28,248 nucleotides of DNA from Actinomycetes bacterium. GTDB taxonomy: Bacteria > Actinomycetota > Actinomycetes > Nanopelagicales > Nanopelagicaceae. This document shows, piece after piece, positions 17,320 through 23,908 of the stretch. The notes beneath the pieces were generated by a model. It was given only the letters and a program-made list of their open reading frames with translations, was not told where the DNA came from and did not search any database. The position numbers and the translations under genes are program-made. The stretch is taken from assembly GCA_014190175.1 (NCBI GenBank), contig BJFZ01000014.1, positions 1-28,248 on the forward strand, written 5' to 3'. Within the stretch, counting starts at the first letter, position 1. Each line of letters begins with the position of its first letter.

Positions 17320-18750
17320 GTGAGTATTCCTGGTGGCGGCTTCGGAGCAGGGGATTTTGGCGACATGGGTGGTTTTGACTTTGCCAAAATGGGAGAAGCT
17401 CTTTCGCGTTTGGGGAGAGCAATCTCTGCAAATGCAACTGGTGCAACTGGTGCAACTGGCGCAACTGGTGTTACAGGTGGAGGAATATCCCCAGATGCGG
17501 TCCGTGAAATGGCAACACTTACGAATGACAAAGCACCAAGTGCAAATGAAATTAGTGCGGGCCTTGAAGCCCTGGCTGTTGCCCAACTTTGGTTAGATCC
17601 AAAAACAGATTTCACTGCACCCGTTGCGCCAGCACAGATTTGGTCGCGCTCTCAATGGATTGATGAAACCCTTGTTGGCTGGTGTGAAATACTCGCTCCA
17701 CTTGCGCAATCTCTTTCCGGTGCAGTCTCGGGCGCAATCTCGGGATTAACTAAAGAAGCACTAGGAGATGCTTTTGGTGATTCATTAAGTGATGAATCTG
17801 GAAATCAAAATAGCAATCCTTTTAGCTCTTTTGGTTTTGGCCCTCCATCAAATTCAGAAAATGCCAAAAATGATGACCCGAAAATAAATCCAAATGCCGG
17901 AAATTCAAATACTGAAAATTCAAATACTGAGAATCCAATGGCTGGAATTTTCAATCAAATGAGTAATGCAATGCGCGCTTTTGGTGGAGTGATATTTGCA
18001 ACCCAACTTGGCGAAACAATTAAAACAACAGCGGGAAGTGTCACCGGCGGTGCAGATATCGGAATTCCACTGCTTACTAATAACCGTCCGGCATTGATCG
18101 CAACTAATTGCAATGCATGGGGAGCTGAACTTGGTATTCCAGAAGCAGAGTTACGTTATTACTTAGCACTTCGTGAAGTAGCTGGTGTAAGACTTTTCAA
18201 CAACGTCCCTTGGTTACGCGAATATATAACCAATGCAATTAAAAGTTATAGCGCTGGTATAAAAGTTAATATTGAAAAAATTCAAGAAGGAATGGCTGGG
18301 ATGGCTGGTATCGGCACCTCCCCCGAGGCGCTAAATGAGGCGATCGCCAACGGATTATTCACCACAGATGAGACCCCGTCACAAAAAAGCGCAATACTCA
18401 GGCTGGAAACGATCGCTGCATTAGTTGAGGGCTGGGTCGATGAAGTAAGTGCCAGTGCTGCTCTAGAGCACTTACCGGCACTGCCAGCATTGAGAGAGAG
18501 CGCACGTCGTGGCAGAGCAACTGGTGGTCCAATGCAAAAAGCATTTGCAGCATTAATTGGTTTAGAAATATCACCACGTGCTTTTCGTGATGCTGCAACA
18601 TTCTTTAATTACATTGCAACGAATGAAAGCATTTCACAACGAGATGAATTATGGAGTTCTCCAGAGTCTTTGCCAACAATTGAAGAAATAACAAATCCAA
18701 GTGCATTTAGAAAAGGAAGAAGTGCGCCAGATGATTTATCAACTCTTTAA
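17320..18750 (+). CDS. DUF2342 zincin-like protein (putative metallopeptidase/hydrolase)
   Basis: 476 aa. Family segments are AVAQLWLD, MGGVIFATQ-like FGGVIFATQLGE, GIPEAELRYYLALREVAGVRLFNNVPWL, and a C-terminal RLETIAALVEGWVDEV...ATGGPMQKAFAALIGLE. This is the DUF2342 (zinicin-like) family seen at Rv3195 in the same gene order. Catalytic activity is doubtful: where I recall a His in relatives (E-x-x-H), this protein has REVAG with Gly289. Low-complexity stretches are a collagen-like GAT repeat (residues 39-50) and an Asn/Ser-rich linker (about 160-205). The start is uncertain: GTG 17320 gives MSIPGGGF; TTG 17302 adds six residues. It is divergent from the small membrane protein gene. Confidence 0.82.
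   Translation: MSIPGGGFGAGDFGDMGGFDFAKMGEALSRLGRAISANATGATGATGATGVTGGGISPDAVREMATLTNDKAPSANEISAGLEALAVAQLWLDPKTDFTAPVAPAQIWSRSQWIDETLVGWCEILAPLAQSLSGAVSGAISGLTKEALGDAFGDSLSDESGNQNSNPFSSFGFGPPSNSENAKNDDPKINPNAGNSNTENSNTENPMAGIFNQMSNAMRAFGGVIFATQLGETIKTTAGSVTGGADIGIPLLTNNRPALIATNCNAWGAELGIPEAELRYYLALREVAGVRLFNNVPWLREYITNAIKSYSAGIKVNIEKIQEGMAGMAGIGTSPEALNEAIANGLFTTDETPSQKSAILRLETIAALVEGWVDEVSASAALEHLPALPALRESARRGRATGGPMQKAFAALIGLEISPRAFRDAATFFNYIATNESISQRDELWSSPESLPTIEEITNPSAFRKGRSAPDDLSTL
17434..17469 (+). repeat. 9-bp tandem repeat coding Ala-Thr-Gly
   Basis: Four consecutive copies of GCAACTGGT (third copy ends in C) inside the DUF2342 gene encode a collagen-like ATG repeat. Copy-number change would keep the frame. 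Confidence 0.85.
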
Positions 18751-18767
18751 TTTACGTAATTAAAAAG

Positions 18768-18841
18768 CGAAGCCCTCGGGGCGCACGTTTACTTATCTGC
18801 CTTCCCCTTGCAGATAGGTAACCGGTTATCCGAGGACTTCG
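18768..18841 (-). terminator. Long hairpin with minus-strand T-run; terminator or 3' end of an unannotated RNA
   Basis: CGAAG-C-CCTCGG (18768-18779) pairs with CCGAGG-A-CTTCG (18830-18841). Inside, CTTATCTGC (18792-18800) pairs with GCAGATAGG (18810-18818) around a 9-nt loop, and GTT/AAC extends the inner helix. Read on the minus strand the stem is followed directly by CTTTTTAATT, as in an intrinsic terminator. On the plus strand there is no T-run after it. No minus-strand gene precedes it up to 19115, so it may end a small RNA. I could not match it to a named RNA family. Confidence 0.5.
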
Positions 18842-19115
18842 TAGCGTGAAAGTACGGCTCTATTAAAAAAGATGCAAGATAAAAATTTTGGAAATAATCT
18901 GCTAGTAAAACTTTAAATTTTCACCCCTGTGTGTAACTAACCCAATATCTGTGTATAGATCGGACCTGCCTGTGGAAAGAACAATTTGAATCACCCTAAC
19001 TTCATCGCTTACCAGCGTCTATTCTCCAAAAAGGCGACACCTGGCGTGCGCCACGACTTATCCACACCCAGTGGAAAAGTTCGCGAGTATGGTTAGTAAA
19101 ACTCTCGAGCAGTAG
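18842..19115. other. Gene-free region with DnaA-box-like sites
   Basis: No ORF of note on either strand. A consensus DnaA box TTATCCACA lies at 19058-19066. Three imperfect inverse boxes, TGTGTGTAA (18928), TGTGTATAG (18950) and TGTGGAAAG (18971), are spaced 22 and 21 bp, each with two mismatches to TGTGGATAA. dnaA and dnaN are absent, so an origin is not supported; a DnaA-titration or other protein-binding site is possible. Confidence 0.35.
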
Positions 19116-19769
19116 GTGAGAAAAGGGGCAATTTTGGAGCGCGCGTTCTTAGTTGAAGTGCGTAGAAGTAGTAAACGTCGCAAAACAATTGAGGCCTATC
19201 GAAAAGGCGACACAATTATTGTTGCAATTCCTGCGCGTATGAGTAAACGTGAAGAAGAACGAGTTGTTGCTGAAATGGTTTCAAAATTAGGTAAAGATGA
19301 TCTGCGATTAACTTCAAATGAGTTAATGGCGCGAGCACTTGAATTAAATTCACTTTATCTTGGCAATAAAGCAACTCCAATAACTGTCGAGTGGAGTTCG
19401 CGCATGGAAAGAATTTGGGGTTCTTGCACAATTGAAGAAGGCGCAATTCGATTATCAAATCGATTAGATGATGCTCCTCGTTATGCTCTCGACTACATCC
19501 TGCTTCATGAATTGGTGCATTTGATAGTCGCCGGCCATGGTCCAGATTTCAAGGCCTTGCTGGCGGTATATCCGGAACTTGAGCGGGCAGAAGGTTATTT
19601 AGAGGGGCGCCAAATTCGACTTGAGGAGGATCTGGTGGAGCCCATCGAGTCAGCCGAGCAGGTTGCGATAGCAACCCTTAAAGGCCTCCGCAGATCGGTA
19701 GCTACTAAATCTCGCCCTACCCGGGAAGGGCAGCTGGAATTGATTTCAATAGCGGAGATCTCCGCTTAA
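19116..19769 (+). CDS. YgjP-like (M48/DUF45) metallopeptidase
   Basis: 217 aa. A basic N-terminal part (VEVRRSSKRRKTIEAYRKGD, IPARMSKREE) is followed by WSSRMERIWGSCT and the zinc motif HELVHLIVAGHGPDF, with His131, Glu132, His135 and a third ligand at His141. This is the YgjP-type metallopeptidase fold, usually of unknown substrate. The last 55 residues are Glu/Arg-rich and not conserved. GTG 19116 is the longest start; TTG 19134 has a better-placed AAAAGGGG and would shorten it by six residues. The gene ends in a perfect palindrome that forms the first of two hairpins. Confidence 0.85.
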   Translation: MRKGAILERAFLVEVRRSSKRRKTIEAYRKGDTIIVAIPARMSKREEERVVAEMVSKLGKDDLRLTSNELMARALELNSLYLGNKATPITVEWSSRMERIWGSCTIEEGAIRLSNRLDDAPRYALDYILLHELVHLIVAGHGPDFKALLAVYPELERAEGYLEGRQIRLEEDLVEPIESAEQVAIATLKGLRRSVATKSRPTREGQLELISIAEISA

Positions 19770-19801
19770 AACCCTAAATATCCGACAAAACGGATATTTA
19801 G
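19751..19801 (+). terminator. Double hairpin after the metallopeptidase gene
   Basis: AGCGGAGATCTCCGCT (19751-19766) is a perfect 16-bp palindrome covering the last codons of the gene. CTAAATATCCG (19774-19784) and CGGATATTTAG (19791-19801) form an 11-bp stem with loop ACAAAA. There is no T-run, so intrinsic termination is likely but not certain. Confidence 0.5.
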
Positions 19802-19949
19802 CCGGTAGTTTGTGCAGCAATCATTACTTTGAGCCGAAGATTTCCTAGAAAAGCAGGTCGTTGAGGGTAAATACTGGGGTTTGAGCGTGGATCAAGCGGT
19901 ACCGTGCTCTTTAGTTGTTTCACCTTGTTCCAACTTTCAGGAGGATTCC

Positions 19950-20111
19950 ATGGCAGTAGAGACTTATACCGGCGAGGCATATTGCGTTAAGTGCAAAGCA
20001 AAGCGCAACTTCACTGGAGATGTAAATGTTTCAGAGTCAGGCCGTCGCATGGCAAAGGGCAAGTGCCCAACATGCAATACCACCATGTGTCGGATCTTGG
20101 GTAAGGCGTAA
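19950..20111 (+). CDS. DUF5679 small zinc-ribbon protein
   Basis: 53 aa. Two CxxC knuckles, CVKC and CPTC, flank a basic core with VSESGRRMAKGKC and the end RILGKA, which is the DUF5679 pattern known from actinobacteria. Its function is unknown; a nucleic-acid or ribosome-associated zinc ribbon is likely. The start at 19950 is certain: a perfect AGGAGG (19939-19944) lies 5 nt upstream. The reading frame extends back to 19881 without any initiation signal. A strong Shine-Dalgarno in a window dominated by leaderless genes suggests high expression. A hairpin lies 115 bp downstream. Confidence 0.93.
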   Translation: MAVETYTGEAYCVKCKAKRNFTGDVNVSESGRRMAKGKCPTCNTTMCRILGKA

Positions 20112-20225
20112 GCCCTCCAAGCAAGACGCAGGAGTTTTAAGTTTCACAACCACGCAGGGCGAATCTCTAGGCACATCAGATGTGACAAAGATTTACTCCA
20201 AAATTGGTTTGTGAGTAAAAAGTAT

Positions 20226-20256
20226 GAAGGAGCCTGGCAAATGTCAGGCTCCTTCT
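20226..20256 (+). terminator. 13-bp hairpin between the DUF5679 gene and the cyclodehydratase-like gene
   Basis: GAAGGAGCCTG (20226-20236) pairs with CAGGCTCCTTC (20245-20255); two further pairs (G-U, C-G) close an AAAT loop. The downstream run is TATGTTT on the plus strand; on the minus strand it is ATACTTTTTAC. It may terminate in both directions. It also contains a 7-codon ORF (ATG 20241, preceded by GAAGGAG at 8 nt) whose stop codon overlaps ATG 20257. Confidence 0.65.
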
Positions 20257-21459
20257 ATGTTTAATGAGACGTTTAACGAGAAATTTAACGAGAAGCTTGA
20301 TGACGACAATCCAATAGACCCAATAGAGATCAGCCCGCGTAACTCTGCAGGGGCAAAAATTGTCCCCGATTCCGGTGTAACTGAAACTGTCTCTAGAAAT
20401 GATTTCCCGAGGATAAAAGTTGGCGTACTACTTTCACCTCGCGCTGATGGTCTCTTTGTCGGAACTTTTGATGATGCATTGATTATCGATCTGCCTGGTG
20501 CTCGTGCGGCTTTGGCTTTATGTGATGGAAGTAAATCCATTAGTGCGATTGCAATTTTAGTAGGGATTTCTGAATCAGATTTAATAGAGTTGATATCAAC
20601 TTTAAATCATGCTGCATTTATAACTTTTGAAAAAGTAACAAACCAGAAACTTTTACCTGAATTGCAACTTATTGATTGGTACCCACAATCTGCAACTCAA
20701 TCTGCAACTCAATCTGCAACTCAATCTGCAACTTCATGTCGGCCAGAAAGAATGAAAAAACGCACAACCGCAACTATTTACATTTCGAAATTAAATCGAA
20801 TTGGTTTTGCCCTTTCTGGCACCCTTTTAGCAAGCGGAATTGGTGCTGTTATTAGCGATGATAATCGAAAAATTACCATGTCAGATTTAATAGGTGGTTA
20901 CTTGCGACTTTCTGATGTTGGCCGCTCAAGAAATGAAGTACTTGCTGACCAATCTCGTGAAAATTCTCAAAGTAAAAATTCAAGTGATCTAAGAAATCCA
21001 ACTTTGATCATTGCAACAACGCCACCAGATCCAGAGATACTTGCTGAATGGATGCGAGGCAGTACTCCGTTTTTTCTAATAGATGGATTAGATAGAGACA
21101 ACTTAACTTTCGGCCCCTTTGTAAATCCAGGCAAAGATGCCTGTCCACGGTGTATTGATTTGCACTGTCTTGATCGCGACCCAAATTGGAACAGCGTTAG
21201 CCTGTCGCATTTTCTGGATCGGAGACGGGAACTCTCAACTCCTTTGGCTTTGCTTGGGGCAAGTATCGGTGCAATTTTTGCACTTGCTCAAGTAGATCAA
21301 ATAGATCAAGTAGCTGAAACTCCATCCCAGTTTCAATCCCAGTTTTCATCTCAGTTTCAGTTGCGGGGGAAAACCATTACCTACTCAGGATCTGAATTGA
21401 TGCACCCCGTAATCCGCAGATGGAGTCGCCACCCACTTTGCGGTTGCTCGTGGCAATAA
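20257..21459 (+). CDS. TOMM cyclodehydratase-like (degenerate ThiF/E1 fold) protein
   Basis: 400 aa. The central part ALSGTLLASGIGAVISDD and DLIGGYLRLSDVGRSR follows the Rossmann-type start of ThiF-like TOMM (thiazole/oxazole-modified microcin) cyclodehydratase subunits. GPFVNPGKDACPRCIDLHCLDRD and the terminal HPLCGC give a four-Cys zinc site (Cys296, Cys299, Cys395, Cys397). This matches the bacteriocin-cyclodehydratase domain (TIGR03882, from memory). The N-terminal half resembles a leader-peptide-binding winged helix (GVLLSPRADGLFVGTFDDALIIDLPGARA). No YcaO or dehydrogenase partner is present. The start is weakly supported: ATG 20257 touches the hairpin; ATG 20224 would put the hairpin inside the gene. 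FNE, SATQ and QFSSQ repeats are present. Confidence 0.72.
   Translation: MFNETFNEKFNEKLDDDNPIDPIEISPRNSAGAKIVPDSGVTETVSRNDFPRIKVGVLLSPRADGLFVGTFDDALIIDLPGARAALALCDGSKSISAIAILVGISESDLIELISTLNHAAFITFEKVTNQKLLPELQLIDWYPQSATQSATQSATQSATSCRPERMKKRTTATIYISKLNRIGFALSGTLLASGIGAVISDDNRKITMSDLIGGYLRLSDVGRSRNEVLADQSRENSQSKNSSDLRNPTLIIATTPPDPEILAEWMRGSTPFFLIDGLDRDNLTFGPFVNPGKDACPRCIDLHCLDRDPNWNSVSLSHFLDRRRELSTPLALLGASIGAIFALAQVDQIDQVAETPSQFQSQFSSQFQLRGKTITYSGSELMHPVIRRWSRHPLCGCSWQ
20686..20733 (+). repeat. 12-bp tandem repeat coding Gln-Ser-Ala-Thr
   Basis: Four exact copies of CAATCTGCAACT inside the cyclodehydratase-like gene encode (QSAT)4 in a linker. The same gene starts with three near-copies of a 12-bp FNE(K/T) unit at 20260-20295. 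Confidence 0.85.
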
Positions 21460-21602
21460 TTCTGAGCACTGGAATGCTGGAATGCTGGAATATGCGAGTG
21501 AGGGCGAGATCACACAATCTTTCAATACTTCTTCCCATCAACTACTGAACATAAATAATTTTCAATTGGCGATGATTGTGGCTATCTAGCACAATTAGCC
21601 AG

Positions 21603-22952
21603 ATGTCTAGCAATGAAAAGAATGTTAAGAAAGAGTCATTGCAAACGAGCACAAAGATCCGCAGTGCAAAGTTAGCCTCATTACCACTCTCCCTTGCAGG
21701 ACGTAGTGCAGTCGGACTAGGTAAACAATTGATCGGGCAATCAAACGCCTTGGTTTCTTCTGAAATTCAAGAAAAAACTGCCCGCCAAGTTTTTCAAGTA
21801 TTAGGTGAACTAAAGGGTGGCGCGATGAAGTTTGGGCAAGCGCTTTCGGTCTTTGAAGCTGCTCTGCCAGAAGAGATTGCTGCTCCGTACCGCGAAACAT
21901 TAACTAAGTTGCAAGAATCTGCGCCTCCACTTCCAGCTCGAGTAGTACATCAAGTACTTGCAAAAGAGTTAGGCGAAGATTGGCGTGATAATTTCTCATC
22001 ATTCACTGACAAGCCAGTTGCTTCAGCATCTATTGGTCAAGTGCATAAAGGTGTTTGGAAAGATGGACGAGTTGTTGCAGTTAAAGTGCAATACCCAGGT
22101 GCGGCTGAAGCACTTATCTCAGATTTAAATCAAATTCAACGTTTTGCAAAAATATTTCAATTATTTATGCCAGCTTTAGAGATGGGACCGCTGCTCGAAG
22201 AGTTACGTGCTCGAATTATTGAAGAGGTTGATTATCAATATGAAGCGCAAGCGCAACGCGCTTATGCAGCTGAATTTGATGGCGATCCAGATATCGTAAT
22301 TCCAAAAGTTGTAATGGCTTCCGACAAAGTTCTAGTTAGTGAATGGTTAGAGGGAATTCCATTGTCCCGAATTATTGCAAAAGGGAGCCGCGAGCAACGC
22401 AACAATGCCGGTCTAAAAATTGCTCGTTTTCATTTCACTTCTCCGATGCGAGTTGGATTACTTCATGCAGATCCACATCCCGGAAATTTTAGATTGCTAG
22501 AAGATGGCCGCCTTGGGGTATTAGATTTTGGTGCGTGCAACAGATTGCCAAACGGTTTTCCTGGGCCGCTAAAAAATCTACTAAAACACGCATTAGATGA
22601 TGATGCCGTTGCGCTTTATAACGGCTTTAAAAAAGATGGATTTATCCTTGCTGATGTTGATGTAGATGCAAATTTGGTTCTAGATTATTTATTGCCACTT
22701 GTAGAACCGTTACGAACAGAGAAATTTAAATATTCGCGGGAATGGTTACGAGATCAAAGTACTCGCGTTGGTGACCCACGAAATCCAACTGCGAAAATTG
22801 GTTTTCAATTAAATCTTCCACCTGAGTATGTATTAATTCATCGCGTGACCCTTGGAACCACTGGTATTTTCTGCCAACTAGGTGCTGAAGGGAATTTCCG
22901 AGATGAGGCGCTGTCTTGGTTTCCAGAAATTGCGCCTTCACTTAGCAAGTAA
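21603..22952 (+). CDS. ABC1/UbiB family atypical kinase
   Basis: 449 aa. Family motifs appear in order: MKFGQALSVFE (KxGQ), VASASIGQVHKG, VVAVKVQYPG (ATP-binding Lys), IIEEVDYQYEAQ (ExD), LLHADPHPGNFRLLEDG (catalytic loop) and LGVLDFGAC (metal-binding Asp). Homologues act as ATPases or kinases in isoprenoid-quinone or lipid homeostasis. This gene corresponds to Rv3197, which also precedes whiB7. ATG 21603 is preferred; a TTG at 21576 adds nine residues of no family character. In the 143 bp upstream only a small TGGAATGC duplication (near 21473) is visible. It converges on whiB7 across a large inverted repeat. Confidence 0.92.
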   Translation: MSSNEKNVKKESLQTSTKIRSAKLASLPLSLAGRSAVGLGKQLIGQSNALVSSEIQEKTARQVFQVLGELKGGAMKFGQALSVFEAALPEEIAAPYRETLTKLQESAPPLPARVVHQVLAKELGEDWRDNFSSFTDKPVASASIGQVHKGVWKDGRVVAVKVQYPGAAEALISDLNQIQRFAKIFQLFMPALEMGPLLEELRARIIEEVDYQYEAQAQRAYAAEFDGDPDIVIPKVVMASDKVLVSEWLEGIPLSRIIAKGSREQRNNAGLKIARFHFTSPMRVGLLHADPHPGNFRLLEDGRLGVLDFGACNRLPNGFPGPLKNLLKHALDDDAVALYNGFKKDGFILADVDVDANLVLDYLLPLVEPLRTEKFKYSREWLRDQSTRVGDPRNPTAKIGFQLNLPPEYVLIHRVTLGTTGIFCQLGAEGNFRDEALSWFPEIAPSLSK

Positions 22953-23012
22953 TTGACTTTAACTCTTAGCAAGTAATCTCTTTTAAAATAACTTTATTTT
23001 TCGTACTACTGC

Positions 23013-23100
23013 TTTCAGCGCACTTATTTTTCCCACTGTGATCTATCTGATCAGCTAATTGATCCCCTCAAATCAATTGTGGTAAATAAGTGCGCTGAAA
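23013..23100. repeat. 17-bp perfect inverted repeat with two internal hairpins
   Basis: TTTCAGCGCACTTATTT (23013-23029) and its exact complement (23084-23100) enclose a second helix CCAC/GTGG (23033-23036/23079-23082). Two inner hairpins follow: TGATC/GATCA (23039-23053) and AATTGAT/ATCAATT (23057-23078). It lies between the convergent ABC1 and whiB7 genes and abuts the whiB7 stop codon. A bidirectional terminator is the simplest role, though neither strand shows a long T-run. Confidence 0.7.
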
Positions 23101-23102
23101 AT

Positions 23103-23438
23103 TTATGCTGCAGTACGTGGACGTCCGGGTGAACGCTTCGCAGCGACTATCTGTCCATCTTCAAATATCTCGCCACCCCAAACACCCCATGGTTCTTGAC
23201 GTGATAATGCTCCTTCAAGGCAACGTGCGCGCATCGGACAAGCGGTGCAAAGATCCTTAGCGGTCTCTAACATTGCTTGTGATTCAGAGAAGAAGAGCTC
23301 AGGATCGACTCCGTGACATGGAAGTGAAAAACCCTCATCCTTCTTGTGCCCTGAATTCTCATTACGTGTTAACTCGTACACACCTACCTTTGTCTCTGCC
23401 CATCCTGGAACTAACAGTTCGTGAAATAAAACCGTCAT
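23103..23438 (-). CDS. whiB7: WhiB7-type iron-sulfur transcription factor
   Basis: 111 aa. Four cluster cysteines: Cys41 (LPCHGVDPELFF), then Cys64, Cys67 and Cys73 (CTACPMRARC). EPWGVWGG (82-89) is the WhiB turn in the form used by WhiB7, and the C-terminal GRPR (105-108) is its AT-hook. WhiB7 binds the primary sigma factor and switches on intrinsic antibiotic-resistance genes, including itself. ATG 23438 follows AAGGTGAG at a good distance; an in-frame GTG at 23447 overlaps that site. The N-terminus has about 20 more residues before Cys41 than I recall in mycobacterial WhiB7. Position between ABC1 and uvrD2/nudC equals Rv3197A. The leader is about 535 nt long. Confidence 0.93.
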   Translation of the reverse strand: MTVLFHELLVPGWAETKVGVYELTRNENSGHKKDEGFSLPCHGVDPELFFSESQAMLETAKDLCTACPMRARCLEGALSRQEPWGVWGGEIFEDGQIVAAKRSPGRPRTAA

Positions 23439-23496
23439 TGCTCTCACCTTCCCTCATCTGGTATTGCGCGGCTCTTGCAATTTGCAAGTTTTCCGT

Positions 23497-23574
23497 TTCT
23501 GCTGTTCTGCTGTTCTGCTGTTCTGCTGTTCTGCTGTTCTGCTGTTCTGCTGTTCTGCTGTTCTGCTGTTCTGC
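23497..23574. repeat. Perfect octanucleotide tandem repeat, 9.75 copies, in the whiB7 leader
   Basis: Unit TTCTGCTG on the plus strand (CAGCAGAA in the whiB7 sense), nine full copies and six bases of a tenth, without a mismatch. It lies about 60 nt upstream of the whiB7 start and after the attenuator terminator. The sense strand has no stop codon in any frame across the array. A 15-bp near-palindrome CTTGCAA-T-TTGCAAG (23474-23488) separates it from the gene. Confidence 0.95.
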
Positions 23575-23681
23575 ACTTACTATTTCGATTTTTCTTGTGC
23601 TCTCCCACTGACCTCTCTGTGAATCTCCCTAATTTCTGCTTCTGGAGTTACTGGCCCAAAAGATTTGGGTTGTTTCCTCCC

Positions 23682-23726
23682 AGAAAAAGAAAAGAGGGCC
23701 TGAATCCTTTTGGATTCGAGGCCCCC
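23682..23726 (-). terminator. Intrinsic terminator of the whiB7 attenuator
   Basis: In whiB7 sense, GGGGGCCT (23726-23719) and GAATCC (23717-23712) pair with GGATTC (23707-23702) and AGGCCCTC (23701-23694); C23718 is bulged and the loop is AAAA. The run TTTTCTTTTTCT follows (23693-23682). It stands about 245 nt before the whiB7 start codon, so it must be bypassed for expression. Confidence 0.85.
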
Positions 23727-23744
23727 TGGGGTTTTCACTGGTGC

Positions 23745-23906
23745 TTAGCCAATGAACTCCAGGGTGCCACTAAATCCAAAATGCTTTGGATTGCTGGTGG
23801 CGTATGAATATGAACGCGCGAAATCGTTCGTACGCCAATTGGCAGTACGAATCGGTGTTGATGTGAGCGCTAGCGCTACAGACACTGTCGACCTCTTTCG
23901 TTTCAT
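23745..23906 (-). CDS. 53-codon upstream ORF in the whiB7 leader (leader peptide)
   Basis: ATG 23906 to TAA 23747-23745 encodes 53 aa. The peptide starts with a basic MKRKRS and has an aromatic second half (WRTNDFARSYSYAT, NPKHFGFSGTLEFIG). It overlaps the antiterminator hairpin: codons for NPKHFGF form that stem. Its Shine-Dalgarno is weak, but a 9-codon ORF (ATG 23938, preceded by GAGG) stops two bases before its ATG, allowing coupled translation. Known whiB7/wblC leaders contain a translated uORF whose stalling controls termination. I do not recognise the peptide sequence, so its role rests on position. Confidence 0.6.
   Translation of the reverse strand: MKRKRSTVSVALALTSTPIRTANWRTNDFARSYSYATSNPKHFGFSGTLEFIG
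23767..23800 (-). promoter_or_regulatory. Attenuator switch hairpin (segments 1 and 2) of the whiB7 leader
   Basis: Segment 1 AATCCAAA (23792-23785) pairs with segment 2 TTTGGATT (23780-23773) around loop GCAT, extended by CCAC/GTGG. Segment 2, as TTTTGGATT (23781-23773), pairs equally well with AATCCAAAA (23716-23708), the 5' arm of the terminator. The 1:2 helix thus permits termination and the 2:3 helix prevents it. Confidence 0.75.
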
Positions 23907-23908
23907 CT

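Noticed and set aside
17133..17615. Upstream extension of the small membrane protein frame to 217 codons
   Set aside because: The added part is antisense to the DUF2342 gene, with a Pro/Val/Ala run mirroring its 9-bp repeat; a TATCGT-N6-ATG signal supports the short form.
18842..19115. Replication origin
   Set aside because: One exact DnaA box and three weak ones without dnaA, dnaN or an AT-rich unwinding region do not make an origin.
19950..20111. DUF5679 protein as a classical RiPP precursor
   Set aside because: Its cysteines form two regular CxxC knuckles of a zinc ribbon, there is no leader/core layout, and no YcaO gene is present.
23497..23574. CRISPR-like array
   Set aside because: Units are 8 bp with no spacers and no cas genes are present.
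23475..23807. Plus-strand frames rich in Cys/Ser/Leu/Phe
   Set aside because: The composition is only the translation of the octanucleotide array; there is no Shine-Dalgarno or family resemblance, and the strand opposes the whiB7 leader.
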